Origin: Arthrobacter pityocampae
Lineage (GTDB): Bacteria; Actinomycetota; Actinomycetes; Actinomycetales; Micrococcaceae
Direction: 5' to 3'
Assembly: GCF_002927275.1 (NCBI RefSeq)
Contig: NZ_PRKW01000001.1
Span: 496,001-560,000, forward strand
DNA length: 64,000 nucleotides
Shown: positions 1-7,876 of the stretch, one piece after another
How the letters are laid out: each line of letters opens with the position of its first letter
Position numbering within the stretch: position 1 is the first letter of the stretch
The notes under the pieces: generated by a model
Database searches by the model: none
The model's input: only the letters and a program-made list of their open reading frames with translations
Told to the model about the DNA's origin: nothing
Program-made: the position numbers and the translations under genes

Positions 1-173
1 TCCCCGCGCTGAAGACCGAACTCGAGCAGCGCCTCGCCGAGACGCAGTACAACGTGGTGCTCTACGCGAACGCCGACATCATCGGATCCTCCTCGAAGCT
101 CGAGGGCGTCGAGATGAACCCGACGCAGACCGGCATCACCTGGAACGCCTACAGCTGGACGAAGCAGAACTGA
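1..173 (+). CDS. C-terminal end of an ABC transporter substrate-binding protein (peptide/solute family 5), partial
   Basis: The frame is open from the left edge and ends in TGA at 171-173, leaving 56 visible residues that finish in SWTKQN. The fragment (for example LYANADIIGSSSKLEGVEMN) resembles the C-terminus of family 5 extracellular solute-binding proteins. Two Dpp-type permeases and a double ATPase follow on the same strand, which supports a role as the extracytoplasmic binding lipoprotein of that oligopeptide transporter. The signal sequence and most of the protein lie outside the window, so substrate class rests on the neighbours. Confidence 0.7.
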   Translation, partial: PALKTELEQRLAETQYNVVLYANADIIGSSSKLEGVEMNPTQTGITWNAYSWTKQN

Positions 174-198
174 TTGCAGCCTCTTCGCTGACGCAGAA

Positions 199-228
199 GG
201 ACGGGCAGGCCCTCGGGCCTGCCCGTCC
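199..228 (+). terminator. Perfect 13-bp stem after the binding-protein gene
   Basis: The arms 199-211 and 216-228 are exact inverted complements around a 4-base loop. There is no T tract. It lies between the binding-protein gene and the first permease, so it may partly terminate or stabilise the upstream message, giving more binding protein than permease. That role is inferred from position. Confidence 0.6.
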
Positions 229-276
229 CTGTGCCCGGCACCGCAACTGCCTGCACCGTTTCCTAGGAGCCCCCAC

Positions 277-1809
277 GTGTTCTACTTCATCGCCAAGCGA
301 TCCATCATCTCGTTCTTCATCATGCTCGCAGCCACCACGCTGATGTACTTCCTCACCATCAACTCGGGTGACCCCTTCGAGGACCTCGGTGAGGCCAGCG
401 GTCCGGAGAAGGAGGCGACCATCGCCGCCCGCACGGCCGCCATGAACCTGGACGTCCCACCCATCCCCCGCTACTTCCTCTGGCTGAAGGAGGTCGGCTA
501 CTGCCTCGTCCCCGGCGGCGTGACCTGCACGCTCGGCATGGACCGTGCCGGGGCCGCGGTCCTCCCGCAGCTCCAGAACGCGATGGGCTCGACGCTGCGC
601 CTCGTCGTCGTGGCGACGGTCCTCGCCCTGGTGCTCGGCGTGATCGTCGGGATCGTGACCGCCATCCGCCAGTACAGCACCTTCGACTACTCGGTCACCT
701 TCATCTCCTTCCTGCTGTTCTCCCTGCCCCTGTTCTGGCTCTCCACGCTGCTGAAGCAGTACCTGGCGATCGACCTCAACACGTGGCTGGCGAACCCGCA
801 GTTCTCCTATCTCTCGATCGCCCTGATCGGGGTGATCGCCGGCGTCATCTGGGCGGTCGTCGTCGGCGGCGACCGCAGGCGGCGCCTGACCACGTTCGGC
901 ATCGCCGCGGCCGCCACGGCCATCGCGCTCTATCTGCTCCTGGTCACCGGGTGGTTCGTCAGCCCGGGCTTCGGCGTCGTCGGCATGCTGGTCTCCGCCG
1001 CAGGCATCGCGGTCCTGTGGACGGCCCTCCTCGCGGGCTTCCGCCGCCGGCGCGTGCTGCACGCCGCCCTCGCGGCCGCAGGCGTGAGCTTCCTCGGCTA
1101 CCTCGTCTCGCTCTTCCTCCTCGACGACCCGAACTGGCTCACCGTGCTGGCACTCGTCGTCGTCACGGCGGCGCTCGCGTACGTCGTCGCCGGGGTGGTC
1201 GGTGGGCCGTTCCGTGCCCAGGCCGCGAAGATCGGCGCCGTCATCGCGGTGTCGGTGAGCCTGCTGATCGTCCTCGACCGCCTCCTGCAGGCGTACCCGA
1301 CCCTCTCGGCCAAGGCCGGCGGACGGCCCATCCCCACCACCGGCTCGCAGTCGGCCAACCTGGCGGGAACGTTCTGGGAGATCAACCTGGACTACGCGCT
1401 GCACCTGATCCTGCCGACCATCGCGCTGACGCTCATCTCGTTCGCCACCTACACCCGGTACACGAGGGCCAGCCAGCTCGACGTCATGAACCAGGACTAC
1501 ATCCGCACCGCCCGGGCCAAGGGCCTCAGCGAGCGGACCGTGCTCGTCAAGCACGCCTTCCGCAACGCGATGATCCCGATCACCACCCTCATGGCGTTCG
1601 ACTTCGCCGGTGTGCTCGGCGGTGCGGTCATCACCGAGCAGGTCTTCGGCTGGAACGGCATGGGCAAGATGTTCATCGACGGCATCGGCCACGTGGACCC
1701 GGGGCCGGTCATGGCCTTCTTCCTCGTCGTCGGAACGGCCGCCGTGCTGTTCAACATGCTCGCCGACATCGCCTACGCGTTCCTCGACCCGCGCATCACC
1801 CTGAGCTAG
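277..1809 (+). CDS. Peptide ABC transporter permease, DppB/OppB type, with a large internal membrane insertion
   Basis: This 510-residue integral membrane protein is probably one of the two pore subunits of a peptide/nickel-type importer. The GTG start at 277 follows TAGGAG at 264-269. The first membrane segment is at about residues 10-28. The C-terminal half holds the EAA loop that contacts the ATPase (around DYIRTARAKGLSERT) and ends ADIAYAFLDPRITLS, as is usual for DppB. Typical DppB proteins have about 310-340 residues. The extra length comes from residues about 165-345, which contain several more hydrophobic segments separated by short Arg-rich loops. The DppC-like gene follows after 9 bases. 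Confidence 0.9.
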   Translation: MFYFIAKRSIISFFIMLAATTLMYFLTINSGDPFEDLGEASGPEKEATIAARTAAMNLDVPPIPRYFLWLKEVGYCLVPGGVTCTLGMDRAGAAVLPQLQNAMGSTLRLVVVATVLALVLGVIVGIVTAIRQYSTFDYSVTFISFLLFSLPLFWLSTLLKQYLAIDLNTWLANPQFSYLSIALIGVIAGVIWAVVVGGDRRRRLTTFGIAAAATAIALYLLLVTGWFVSPGFGVVGMLVSAAGIAVLWTALLAGFRRRRVLHAALAAAGVSFLGYLVSLFLLDDPNWLTVLALVVVTAALAYVVAGVVGGPFRAQAAKIGAVIAVSVSLLIVLDRLLQAYPTLSAKAGGRPIPTTGSQSANLAGTFWEINLDYALHLILPTIALTLISFATYTRYTRASQLDVMNQDYIRTARAKGLSERTVLVKHAFRNAMIPITTLMAFDFAGVLGGAVITEQVFGWNGMGKMFIDGIGHVDPGPVMAFFLVVGTAAVLFNMLADIAYAFLDPRITLS

Positions 1810-1818
1810 GACATCATC

Positions 1819-2853
1819 ATGAGCAATTCCCAGAATCCGCGGGACGATGCCCGCCCGTCGGTCGAACTGTCCGAGATGACCCTGCAGAGCCAGGGCACGG
1901 ACATCGCCACGGCCACGCCCACGCGGGAGCAGACCGACCGCATCCGCACGACGGAGGCGAAGAGCCAGGGGCGCCTCATCCGGGAGCGCTTCTTCCGGCA
2001 CAAGGGGGCGCTGGCCGGCATCGCGCTGCTCGCGCTGATCTTCCTCCTCGCCTTCACCTCGATCGGCTTCGCCGGCATCCCCGGCTGGTGGAACAAGGAC
2101 TACGACGTCCTCGCGGACCGGTTCAACGAGGGCAAGCCCACCCTGACGCTGTGGCCGTTCAGCCTCGGCGAGCACCCGTTCGGCCAGGACGTGCTGGGCC
2201 GCGACTACTTCGCCCTGACCATGCGCGGCATCCAGACATCGCTGATCATCGCGTTCATCGTGGGGATCGTCGCCATGATCATCGGCACCACGGTGGGCGC
2301 CGTCGCCGGCTACTTCCGCGGCTGGACCGAGGCGTTCCTGATGCGCATCACCGACGTCGTCATCACCATCCCGACCGTCGTCATCGCGGCAGCCGTCGCG
2401 GGTATCGTCGCCAAGCACGGCATCATCCCCTTCGCCGTCTTCCTCGGCCTCGTCACCTGGACCGGGCTGGCGCGGCTGGTCCGCGGCGAGTTCCTGTCGC
2501 TGCGCGAGAAGGAGTTCGTGGAGTCCGCGAAGTCGGTCGGGGCGAGCTCGGCGCGCATCATCTTCCGCCACATCCTGCCGAACACGGTCGGCGTGATCAT
2601 CGTGTCGACCACGCTCGCCATCTCCGGGGCCATCCTCCTCGAGACCGCCCTCAGCTACCTGGGCCTGGGCGTCACGGCGCCGGACACCTCTCTCGGCAAG
2701 GCCATCAACGACAACCGCTCCGCACTCACCGTGCGGCCGTGGCTGTTCCTGTGGCCCGGCGCCTTCATCATCGGCATCGCCCTCGCCGTCAACTTCATCG
2801 GTGACGGCCTGCGCGACGCGTTCGATCCCAAGCAGACAAGGGTGAAGCAGTAA
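1819..2853 (+). CDS. Peptide ABC transporter permease, DppC/OppC type
   Basis: This 344-residue protein is probably the second pore subunit of the peptide importer. A long polar N-terminal leader (about 55 residues) precedes the first membrane segment, as in OppC proteins, which carry an extended cytoplasmic N-terminus. The EAA loop is visible near EFVESAKSVGASSARI, and the C-terminus reads NFIGDGLRDAFDPK, which is characteristic of the family. The stop codon TAA overlaps the ATG of the ATPase gene by one base, implying translational coupling in a single operon with its neighbours. Confidence 0.92.
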   Translation: MSNSQNPRDDARPSVELSEMTLQSQGTDIATATPTREQTDRIRTTEAKSQGRLIRERFFRHKGALAGIALLALIFLLAFTSIGFAGIPGWWNKDYDVLADRFNEGKPTLTLWPFSLGEHPFGQDVLGRDYFALTMRGIQTSLIIAFIVGIVAMIIGTTVGAVAGYFRGWTEAFLMRITDVVITIPTVVIAAAVAGIVAKHGIIPFAVFLGLVTWTGLARLVRGEFLSLREKEFVESAKSVGASSARIIFRHILPNTVGVIIVSTTLAISGAILLETALSYLGLGVTAPDTSLGKAINDNRSALTVRPWLFLWPGAFIIGIALAVNFIGDGLRDAFDPKQTRVKQ

Positions 2854-4634
2854 TGAGTTCCAGCACCATCACCATCACGGACGAGCAGACGACCCCGGCC
2901 GGCGGCCCGATCCTCGCGGTCCGGGGCCTCGGCGTGGAGTTCAACGTCGACGACGAGTGGGTCATGGCCGCGGAGGACGTCTCCTACGAGATCCACCCGG
3001 GCGAGATCCTCGCGATCGTCGGGGAATCCGGCTCCGGCAAGAGCATGTCCTCCATGGCCCTGCTCGGCCTCCTCCCCCGCAACGGCCGCTCGCACGGCAG
3101 CGCGAAGATGCTCGGCAGGGAACTCATCGGCGCATCGCAGGGCACGCTCCAGCGCGTCCGCGGCAACGAGATCGCCATGATCTTCCAGGAGCCCATGACC
3201 GCCCTGAACCCGGTCCTGACCGTGGGCGAGCAGATCCGGGAGGCCGTCGAGCAGCACACGGAGCTCTCCCCCGCCCACGCGAAGCAGCGCTCCATCGAGC
3301 TCCTGCGCATGGTCGAGATCCCGGAACCGGAGCGCCGCTACGACAGCTTCCCGCACCAGTTCTCCGGCGGCCAGCGGCAGCGCGCGATGATCGCCATCGC
3401 CCTCGCCAACGACCCCATGCTGCTTATCGCCGACGAGCCGACGACGGCGCTCGACGTCACCGTGCAGGCCGAGGTCCTGGACCTCCTGCGCAAGCTCAAC
3501 AAGCGGCTCAACAGTGCCGTGCTCCTGATCACCCACGACATGGGGGTGGTCGCCGACCTGGCCGACCACGTCGTGGTCATGGAGCGCGGGCGGATCGTCG
3601 AGGCCGCGCCGACGGCGCAGCTGTTCGCGGCCCCGGCCGAGGCCTACACCCGGCAGCTCCTCGGGTCCGTGCCCCACCTGGGCTCGAAGGTGGGCGGCGT
3701 CCTCACGGACGTCGAGGTCGTCGACGGGCAGCTGAGCATCCACGAGGGGTACGCCGCGGAGGCCCTGCGCGCCCGGGAGTCGCACACCGCCTCCGGCGTC
3801 GTGCCGGCCCTGGAACTCACGGACGTCGACATCGAATACCCCGGGCGCTTCCGCCAGCCTGCCTTCAAGGCGGTCACCGGCGTCTCGCTCACCATCAACC
3901 CGGGCGAGGTCCTGGGCCTCGTCGGGGAGTCCGGCTCGGGCAAGTCGACGATCGCGCGGGCCGTCACCGGGCTGATCAGGACCTCCGCCGGAAGGGTGAG
4001 GATCGGCGGCACGGACATCACGGAGCTCAGCGCCCGGCAGCTCCTACCGCTGCGCAAGCGCTTCGCCATCGTGTTCCAGGACCCTGCAGCGTCGCTCAAT
4101 CCGCGCCTGTCGATCGGCGAGAGCATCGGGGAGCCCCTGTTCCTGCACGAGAAGCTGAAGCGGGCGGACCTGGACAAGCGGGTGGCCTCGCTGCTGGAGG
4201 ACGTGCAGCTGCCGGTCGCCTTCCGCAACCGGTATCCGCACGAACTGTCCGGCGGGCAGCGCCAGCGCGTCGGGATCGCCCGCGCGCTGTCGCTCCAGCC
4301 GGACCTTCTCGTCGCGGACGAGCCGACGTCGGCCCTGGACGTCTCCGTGCAGGCGAAGGTCCTGGAGCTCCTGCAGGAGCTCCAGCGCGAGCGCGGCTTC
4401 GCGTGCCTCTTCGTCAGCCACGACCTCGCGGTCGTCGAGCTCCTCGCGAGCCACATCGCGGTGCTGAACAAGGGTGTACTCGTGGAGCAGGGCAGCACGG
4501 AGCAGATCCTGAAGTACCCCCGCGATCCGTACACGCGCCGGCTGCTCGCGGCGGCGCCCGTGCCGGACCCGGCGGAGCAGGCGCTGCGGCGCCGGCAGCG
4601 CTCGGCGATCCAGGCGGCGGCCGTCGCCGAGTAG
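2853..4634 (+). CDS. Fused double ATPase of the peptide ABC transporter (DppD-DppF type)
   Basis: This 593-residue cytoplasmic protein contains two complete ABC cassettes. The first half has Walker A GESGSGKS, signature FSGGQRQR and Walker B LLIADEPTTALD. The second half has Walker A GESGSGKST, signature LSGGQRQR and Walker B LVADEPTSALD. Each cassette is followed by the oligopeptide-transporter C-terminal extension (APAEAYTRQLL and YPRDPYTRRLL). In many bacteria the two ATPases are separate genes; fused forms are common in Actinobacteria. It is the last gene of the operon and is followed by a strong hairpin. Confidence 0.93.
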   Translation: MSSSTITITDEQTTPAGGPILAVRGLGVEFNVDDEWVMAAEDVSYEIHPGEILAIVGESGSGKSMSSMALLGLLPRNGRSHGSAKMLGRELIGASQGTLQRVRGNEIAMIFQEPMTALNPVLTVGEQIREAVEQHTELSPAHAKQRSIELLRMVEIPEPERRYDSFPHQFSGGQRQRAMIAIALANDPMLLIADEPTTALDVTVQAEVLDLLRKLNKRLNSAVLLITHDMGVVADLADHVVVMERGRIVEAAPTAQLFAAPAEAYTRQLLGSVPHLGSKVGGVLTDVEVVDGQLSIHEGYAAEALRARESHTASGVVPALELTDVDIEYPGRFRQPAFKAVTGVSLTINPGEVLGLVGESGSGKSTIARAVTGLIRTSAGRVRIGGTDITELSARQLLPLRKRFAIVFQDPAASLNPRLSIGESIGEPLFLHEKLKRADLDKRVASLLEDVQLPVAFRNRYPHELSGGQRQRVGIARALSLQPDLLVADEPTSALDVSVQAKVLELLQELQRERGFACLFVSHDLAVVELLASHIAVLNKGVLVEQGSTEQILKYPRDPYTRRLLAAAPVPDPAEQALRRRQRSAIQAAAVAE

Positions 4635-4640
4635 CGGACA

Positions 4641-4691
4641 CCGTACGACGACGAAGGACCCCTCCGTGCGGAGGGGTCCTTCGTCGTACGG
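4641..4691. terminator. Bidirectional terminator between convergent genes
   Basis: Arms 4641-4665 and 4670-4691 pair over 22 bp with a 3-base bulge on the left arm and a 4-base loop. It sits between the stop of the peptide-transporter operon and the stop of the convergent oxidoreductase gene, so it can serve both. Confidence 0.85.
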
Positions 4692-4716
4692 GCTGGTCGT
4701 CGGAGGGGGTGTCCGC

Positions 4717-5682
4717 TCAGTGGCGGAAGACGATCTTCCCGAACAGCTCGCCGTCGAGCATGCGCTGGAAGCCCTGGGCGGCGTCGTCGAGCGGGAGGAC
4801 GGCGTCGATGACGGGCCGCACCCCGGTGGCCACGAGGAAGCGCGTCAGACGGACGAGCTCGTCCCGCGTGCCCATGGTGGAGCCGAGCACGCGCAGCTGC
4901 AGGAAGAAGACCCGGTTGAGGTCCGCCGAGGGCGCGGCGCCGCTCGTCGCGCCGCAGGTGACCACGGTGCCGCCCGGCACGAGGGACTTCAGGGAGTGCG
5001 CCCACGTGGCCTCGCCCACGGAGTCGAAGACGACGTCGACGCGCTCCGGCAGGCGGGCGCCGGCGTCGAACGCCTGCTCGGCGCCGAGGTCCAGGGCCTG
5101 TTGCCGCTTGTCCCCGCTGCGGCTCGTCGCCCACACCCGGTAGCCGGCCGCGGACGCGAGCGCGATCAGGGCGGAGGCGACCCCGCCGCCGGCACCCTGG
5201 ACGAGCACCGTGGAGCCGGGGGCCGCGGGCGAGACCGTGAACAGCATGCGGTACGCCGTCAGCCACGCGGTGGGCAGGCATGCGGCCTCCTCGAAGGAGA
5301 GCTCCGCCGGCTTGGGCACCAGATTGCGCTCCGGCACCCAGACGTAGTCGGCCATCGTGCCGGGGTGCCGCTCGGAGAGCAGGGACCGCTGCGGGTCGAG
5401 GGTCTCGTCGCCGCGCCAGCCGTCCGAGGAGATGACACCATGCACGATCACCTCGTTGCCGTCGTCGTCGATCCCGGCCGCGTCGCAGCCGAGGACCATC
5501 GGCAGGCTGTCCTGCGGGAGGCCGACGCCCTTCAGGGACCACAGGTCGTGGTGGTTCAGGCAGGAGGCCACGACCTTCACCCGGACGAAGCCCTCGGGGG
5601 CGGCGGGGACATCGAGGTCCCCGACGGTGAGGCCGACGAGGGGGGTGTCCGCGGACTGGGTCGCGGCGTAGGCAGCACGCAT
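4717..5682 (-). CDS. Medium-chain dehydrogenase/reductase (zinc-type alcohol dehydrogenase or quinone oxidoreductase family)
   Basis: This 321-residue cytoplasmic NAD(P)-dependent oxidoreductase has the MDR layout. An N-terminal GroES-like catalytic domain contains SCLNHHDLWSLKG and PMVLGCDAAG. The Rossmann nucleotide-binding fold follows, with its glycine motif at VQGAGGGVAS. Residues that clearly coordinate a catalytic zinc are not obvious, so a zinc-independent quinone or enoyl reductase is as likely as an alcohol dehydrogenase. It is a single gene read leftwards, ending at the shared terminator. The substrate cannot be read from the sequence. Confidence 0.85.
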   Translation of the reverse strand: MRAAYAATQSADTPLVGLTVGDLDVPAAPEGFVRVKVVASCLNHHDLWSLKGVGLPQDSLPMVLGCDAAGIDDDGNEVIVHGVISSDGWRGDETLDPQRSLLSERHPGTMADYVWVPERNLVPKPAELSFEEAACLPTAWLTAYRMLFTVSPAAPGSTVLVQGAGGGVASALIALASAAGYRVWATSRSGDKRQQALDLGAEQAFDAGARLPERVDVVFDSVGEATWAHSLKSLVPGGTVVTCGATSGAAPSADLNRVFFLQLRVLGSTMGTRDELVRLTRFLVATGVRPVIDAVLPLDDAAQGFQRMLDGELFGKIVFRH

Positions 5683-5814
5683 GCATAAGCTCCTTCGATC
5701 ATGGATGGTCCCCTCATCCTAGGCCGGACCCCTGTTTAGGCGACGCCCGTGGCCGTGTGGGAGACTGGGGTGCAGTTCTGCACGACTACAGTCCTGAAGA
5801 AGAAGGAGGCAGCC

Positions 5815-5889
5815 ATGAGCAAGCGAGCACGCAAGCGTCGCGACCGGAAGCGTGGTGGCGCGAACCACGGTAAGCGCCCCAACACCTGA
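5815..5889 (+). CDS. 50S ribosomal protein bL37 (24 residues)
   Basis: ATG at 5815 follows a strong ribosome binding site (AAGGAGG, 5803-5809) and encodes 24 residues ending in ANHGKRPNT. More than half the residues are Arg, Lys or His. The composition, length and C-terminal ANHGKRPN motif match bL37, the very short actinobacterial large-subunit protein first seen in mycobacterial ribosome structures. The product is expected to bind 23S rRNA. It is a single gene, closed by an exceptionally long hairpin. Automated annotation often misses it because of its size. Confidence 0.88.
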   Translation: MSKRARKRRDRKRGGANHGKRPNT

Positions 5890-5922
5890 GTCCAGGCGTA
5901 CGAGGCGTCCCCGATGTCCGGG

Positions 5923-5984
5923 GACCCGAACAGCAGAAAGCCTCCGGCCCCTACGGGCGCCGGAGGCTTTCTGCTGTTCGGGTC
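5923..5984. terminator. Bidirectional terminator with 25-bp perfect arms
   Basis: Arms 5923-5947 and 5960-5984 are exact inverted complements over 25 bp around a 12-base loop. Each side carries an AAAG/CTTT stretch. It separates bL37 (rightward) from rsrA (leftward). Confidence 0.9.
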
Positions 5985-6012
5985 TGTGTCCCGCTCTGTG
6001 TGTCCCGGGACC

Positions 6013-6273
6013 TCAGTGGTCCACGGTCTTGAGGTGGCTGATCCTGTCCAGGATGCTCGCCTTCAGGGTGGACGGCGCCACCTCGGTGCAGGACCGCTTC
6101 ACGACCGACCGGATGACGCACTCGAGGTCGTGCTCCTCGGCGCACTGTGGGCAGTCGTTCAGGTGGTCCTTGATCTCCACGAGGTCCTGATGGGACAGCG
6201 CACCGTCCAGGTACTCGTACAGCCGCTCGATCCTCGCATCGGCGCAGTCGCCCATGTTCCCGCAATCGCTCAT
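6013..6273 (-). CDS. rsrA: Mycothiol-system redox-sensing anti-sigma factor, RsrA type
   Basis: This 86-residue cytoplasmic zinc-binding anti-sigma factor carries the ZAS motif His37-x3-Cys41-x2-Cys44, with further cysteines at 4, 10, 52 and 62. In the family, zinc is held by His/Cys residues, and oxidation to a disulfide releases the partner sigma factor, switching on thiol-oxidative stress genes including mycothiol recycling. Its ATG overlaps the TGA of the upstream sigma-factor gene (ATGA), so the two proteins are made together. Family membership is clear from the motif and the pairing. The stress signal is inferred from characterised homologues. Confidence 0.93.
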   Translation of the reverse strand: MSDCGNMGDCADARIERLYEYLDGALSHQDLVEIKDHLNDCPQCAEEHDLECVIRSVVKRSCTEVAPSTLKASILDRISHLKTVDH

Positions 6274-6965
6274 TTCTCCATCTCCTCTTCCGTGCCCTTC
6301 GCGCCCGCTGCGACCGAGGCCTTGGAGCCGGCACCGGCGCTGACTCCGAGCCCGCGATCACGCGCGTACTCCGCGAGATGCTCGCGCAGCAGCTTGCGGC
6401 CGCGGTGCAACCGGGACATGACGGTCCCGATGGGCGTGTTCATGATCTCTGAGATTTCCTTGTATGCGAAGCCCTCGACGTCCGAGAAATACACGGCGAG
6501 CCGGAATTCCTCGGGGATCGCCTGCAGTGCGTCCTTCACGTCCGAGTCGGGCAGGTGGTCCAGCGCTTCGACCTCCGCCGAGCGGAGCCCGAGGGAGGTG
6601 TGTTCGGCGGCCTTGGCGAGCTGCCAGTCCTCGATGGTGTCCGAGTGCGACTGCAGCGGCTCGCGCTGCCGCTTCCGGTACAGGTTGATGTAGGTGTTGG
6701 TGAGGATGCGGTACAGCCACGCCTTCAGGTTGGTGCCCGGCTTGTACTGGTGGAAGGCCGAGAACGCCTTGGTGTAGGCCTCCTGCACCAGGTCCTCCGC
6801 GTCGCTCGGGTTGCGGGCCATGCGCATGGCAGCCGAGTACAGCTGGTCCACGTACTGCATGGCATCGCGTTCGAAGCGCGCCTTGCGATCGGCGTCCGAC
6901 TCCGTCGACACGTCCAACTGTGCATCTTCCGCCGGGTTGCTGCCTGCGGGGGCTGTGGTATTCAT
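6270..6965 (-). CDS. sigR: ECF sigma factor, SigR/SigH type
   Basis: This 231-residue RNA polymerase sigma factor has region 2 at the [14 protein letters not shown] motif and region 4 around [20 protein letters not shown], a helix-turn-helix that reads the -35 element. It is the target of RsrA, encoded immediately downstream with a 4-base overlap. The ATG at 6965 was chosen because upstream codons lack homology-like character. In Streptomyces and Mycobacterium the orthologues control the response to disulfide and heat stress. Orthologues usually autoregulate from a GGAAT-N18-GTT promoter; no clear copy was found upstream here. The extended C-terminus after the helix-turn-helix is alanine-rich. 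Confidence 0.93.
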   Translation of the reverse strand: MNTTAPAGSNPAEDAQLDVSTESDADRKARFERDAMQYVDQLYSAAMRMARNPSDAEDLVQEAYTKAFSAFHQYKPGTNLKAWLYRILTNTYINLYRKRQREPLQSHSDTIEDWQLAKAAEHTSLGLRSAEVEALDHLPDSDVKDALQAIPEEFRLAVYFSDVEGFAYKEISEIMNTPIGTVMSRLHRGRKLLREHLAEYARDRGLGVSAGAGSKASVAAGAKGTEEEMEK

Positions 6966-7355
6966 CGAGCGAAAGTCTACGCGCCCCCGTCGGCGCGGCG
7001 CCGTGGCGTCGGCCCGCCCGGGAGAGGTCGACAACTGGAAATCCGGTCTTCCGGTCGTCGCGGTCCGTGCGCCTGCCATCGAAGAATTCCCTTCACCGTC
7101 CTGCTGTCCGTTACCCCTGGTCCAACCCCTCGCTGCAGCCCCTTATTCCTGTCCACCGTCCTGTCCACCGTCCTGTCCACCGTCCTGTCCACCGTCCGGT
7201 CCGTCAGCAGCCTGCCGTCCCGGCCCCGTCCGCAACCCCACCCGCCCGCCCGGGCCGCTGATCGTCCCCGGTGGGAGGGCATGCAAAACTAGAGCCAGCG
7301 TGCTTCGTACCCGTAACCCATGTCCGGCCCACGCGCCGGCACCCAGGAGGCAGTC
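6966..7355. other. 390-bp intergenic region between divergent sigR and doxX-like genes
   Basis: No credible gene is seen. The region should hold the promoters of both divergent genes. Its only striking structure is the 12-base tandem repeat at 7148-7195. A convincing SigR-type promoter could not be found by eye. Confidence 0.6.
7148..7195. repeat. Tandem 12-bp repeat, four perfect copies
   Basis: Four uninterrupted copies of cctgtccaccgt occupy 7148-7195, followed by a degenerate partial unit. Because 12 is a multiple of 3 the repeat stays open in several frames, but no plausible coding context surrounds it. It lies about 180 bp upstream of the sigR start and 160 bp upstream of the doxX-like start. 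Confidence 0.95.
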
Positions 7356-7871
7356 ATGACCCTTGTCCGCGTAATCGCCCGACCCCTGATCGCCAGCAGC
7401 TTCGTCGTGAGCGGCGTCGACCGGCTCCGCACGGCGGGCACCACGGCCCCGCAGCTCAAGCCCGTCCTGGCCGGTGTCGCGAAGGTCGTCCCCTCGGCGG
7501 GTGCGATCACCGGCAACGAGAAGCTCGTGGGCCAGGTCCTCGGCGCCACGCAGGTCGGCGCGGCCGTCCTGCTCGGCATCGGCCGGTTCTCCCGGGTGGC
7601 AGCCCTGCTGCTGACGATCACCACCACGGTGAACGCGCTCGTCGACTACCGCTCGGCGGACACGACCACCCCGGAGGGCAAGAAGGCCCGCCGCTCGCAG
7701 CTGCTCAAGAACCTCTCCCTCATCGGCGCCGTCCTGCTCGCCGCCGTCGACACCAATGGACGCCCGGGCATCGCCTGGCGCGCCGAGCACCTGGCCACGG
7801 ATGCGAAGAAGCAGTTCAAGAAGGCGGACAAGGCCGTCCGCAAGACCGCGTCCGACGTCGTGGGTTCCTAG
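7356..7871 (+). CDS. DoxX family membrane protein
   Basis: The product is 171 residues from ATG 7356, which follows AGGAGG at 7345-7350. An in-frame ATG at 7320 lacks such a site and was rejected. Four hydrophobic stretches and the N-terminal VRVIARPLIASSFVVSGVDRLR match the DoxX family of small membrane oxidoreductase-associated proteins. A charged, Lys-rich tail (KKQFKKADKAVRKTASDV) follows the last membrane segment. In mycobacteria a DoxX protein works with superoxide dismutase and a thiosulfate sulfurtransferase in oxidative-stress defence. Its position opposite sigR-rsrA fits that theme but does not prove it. The aroA start follows after 5 bases. Confidence 0.8.
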   Translation: MTLVRVIARPLIASSFVVSGVDRLRTAGTTAPQLKPVLAGVAKVVPSAGAITGNEKLVGQVLGATQVGAAVLLGIGRFSRVAALLLTITTTVNALVDYRSADTTTPEGKKARRSQLLKNLSLIGAVLLAAVDTNGRPGIAWRAEHLATDAKKQFKKADKAVRKTASDVVGS

Positions 7872-7876
7872 CCTCC

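Noticed and set aside
136-2571. An 811-residue open frame on the minus strand opposite the permease genes
   Set aside because: Its Asp/Glu/Arg/Gly-rich composition is typical of antisense frames in high-GC coding DNA. It lies opposite two clear permease genes and has no recognisable domain.
6966-7100. SigR-type GGAAT-N18-GTT promoter upstream of sigR
   Set aside because: GGAA- and GTT-like elements occur on the minus strand, but none with the required spacing, so autoregulation cannot be claimed.
7148-7195. Short CRISPR-like array
   Set aside because: The 12-bp copies are directly adjacent with no spacers and no cas genes are present.
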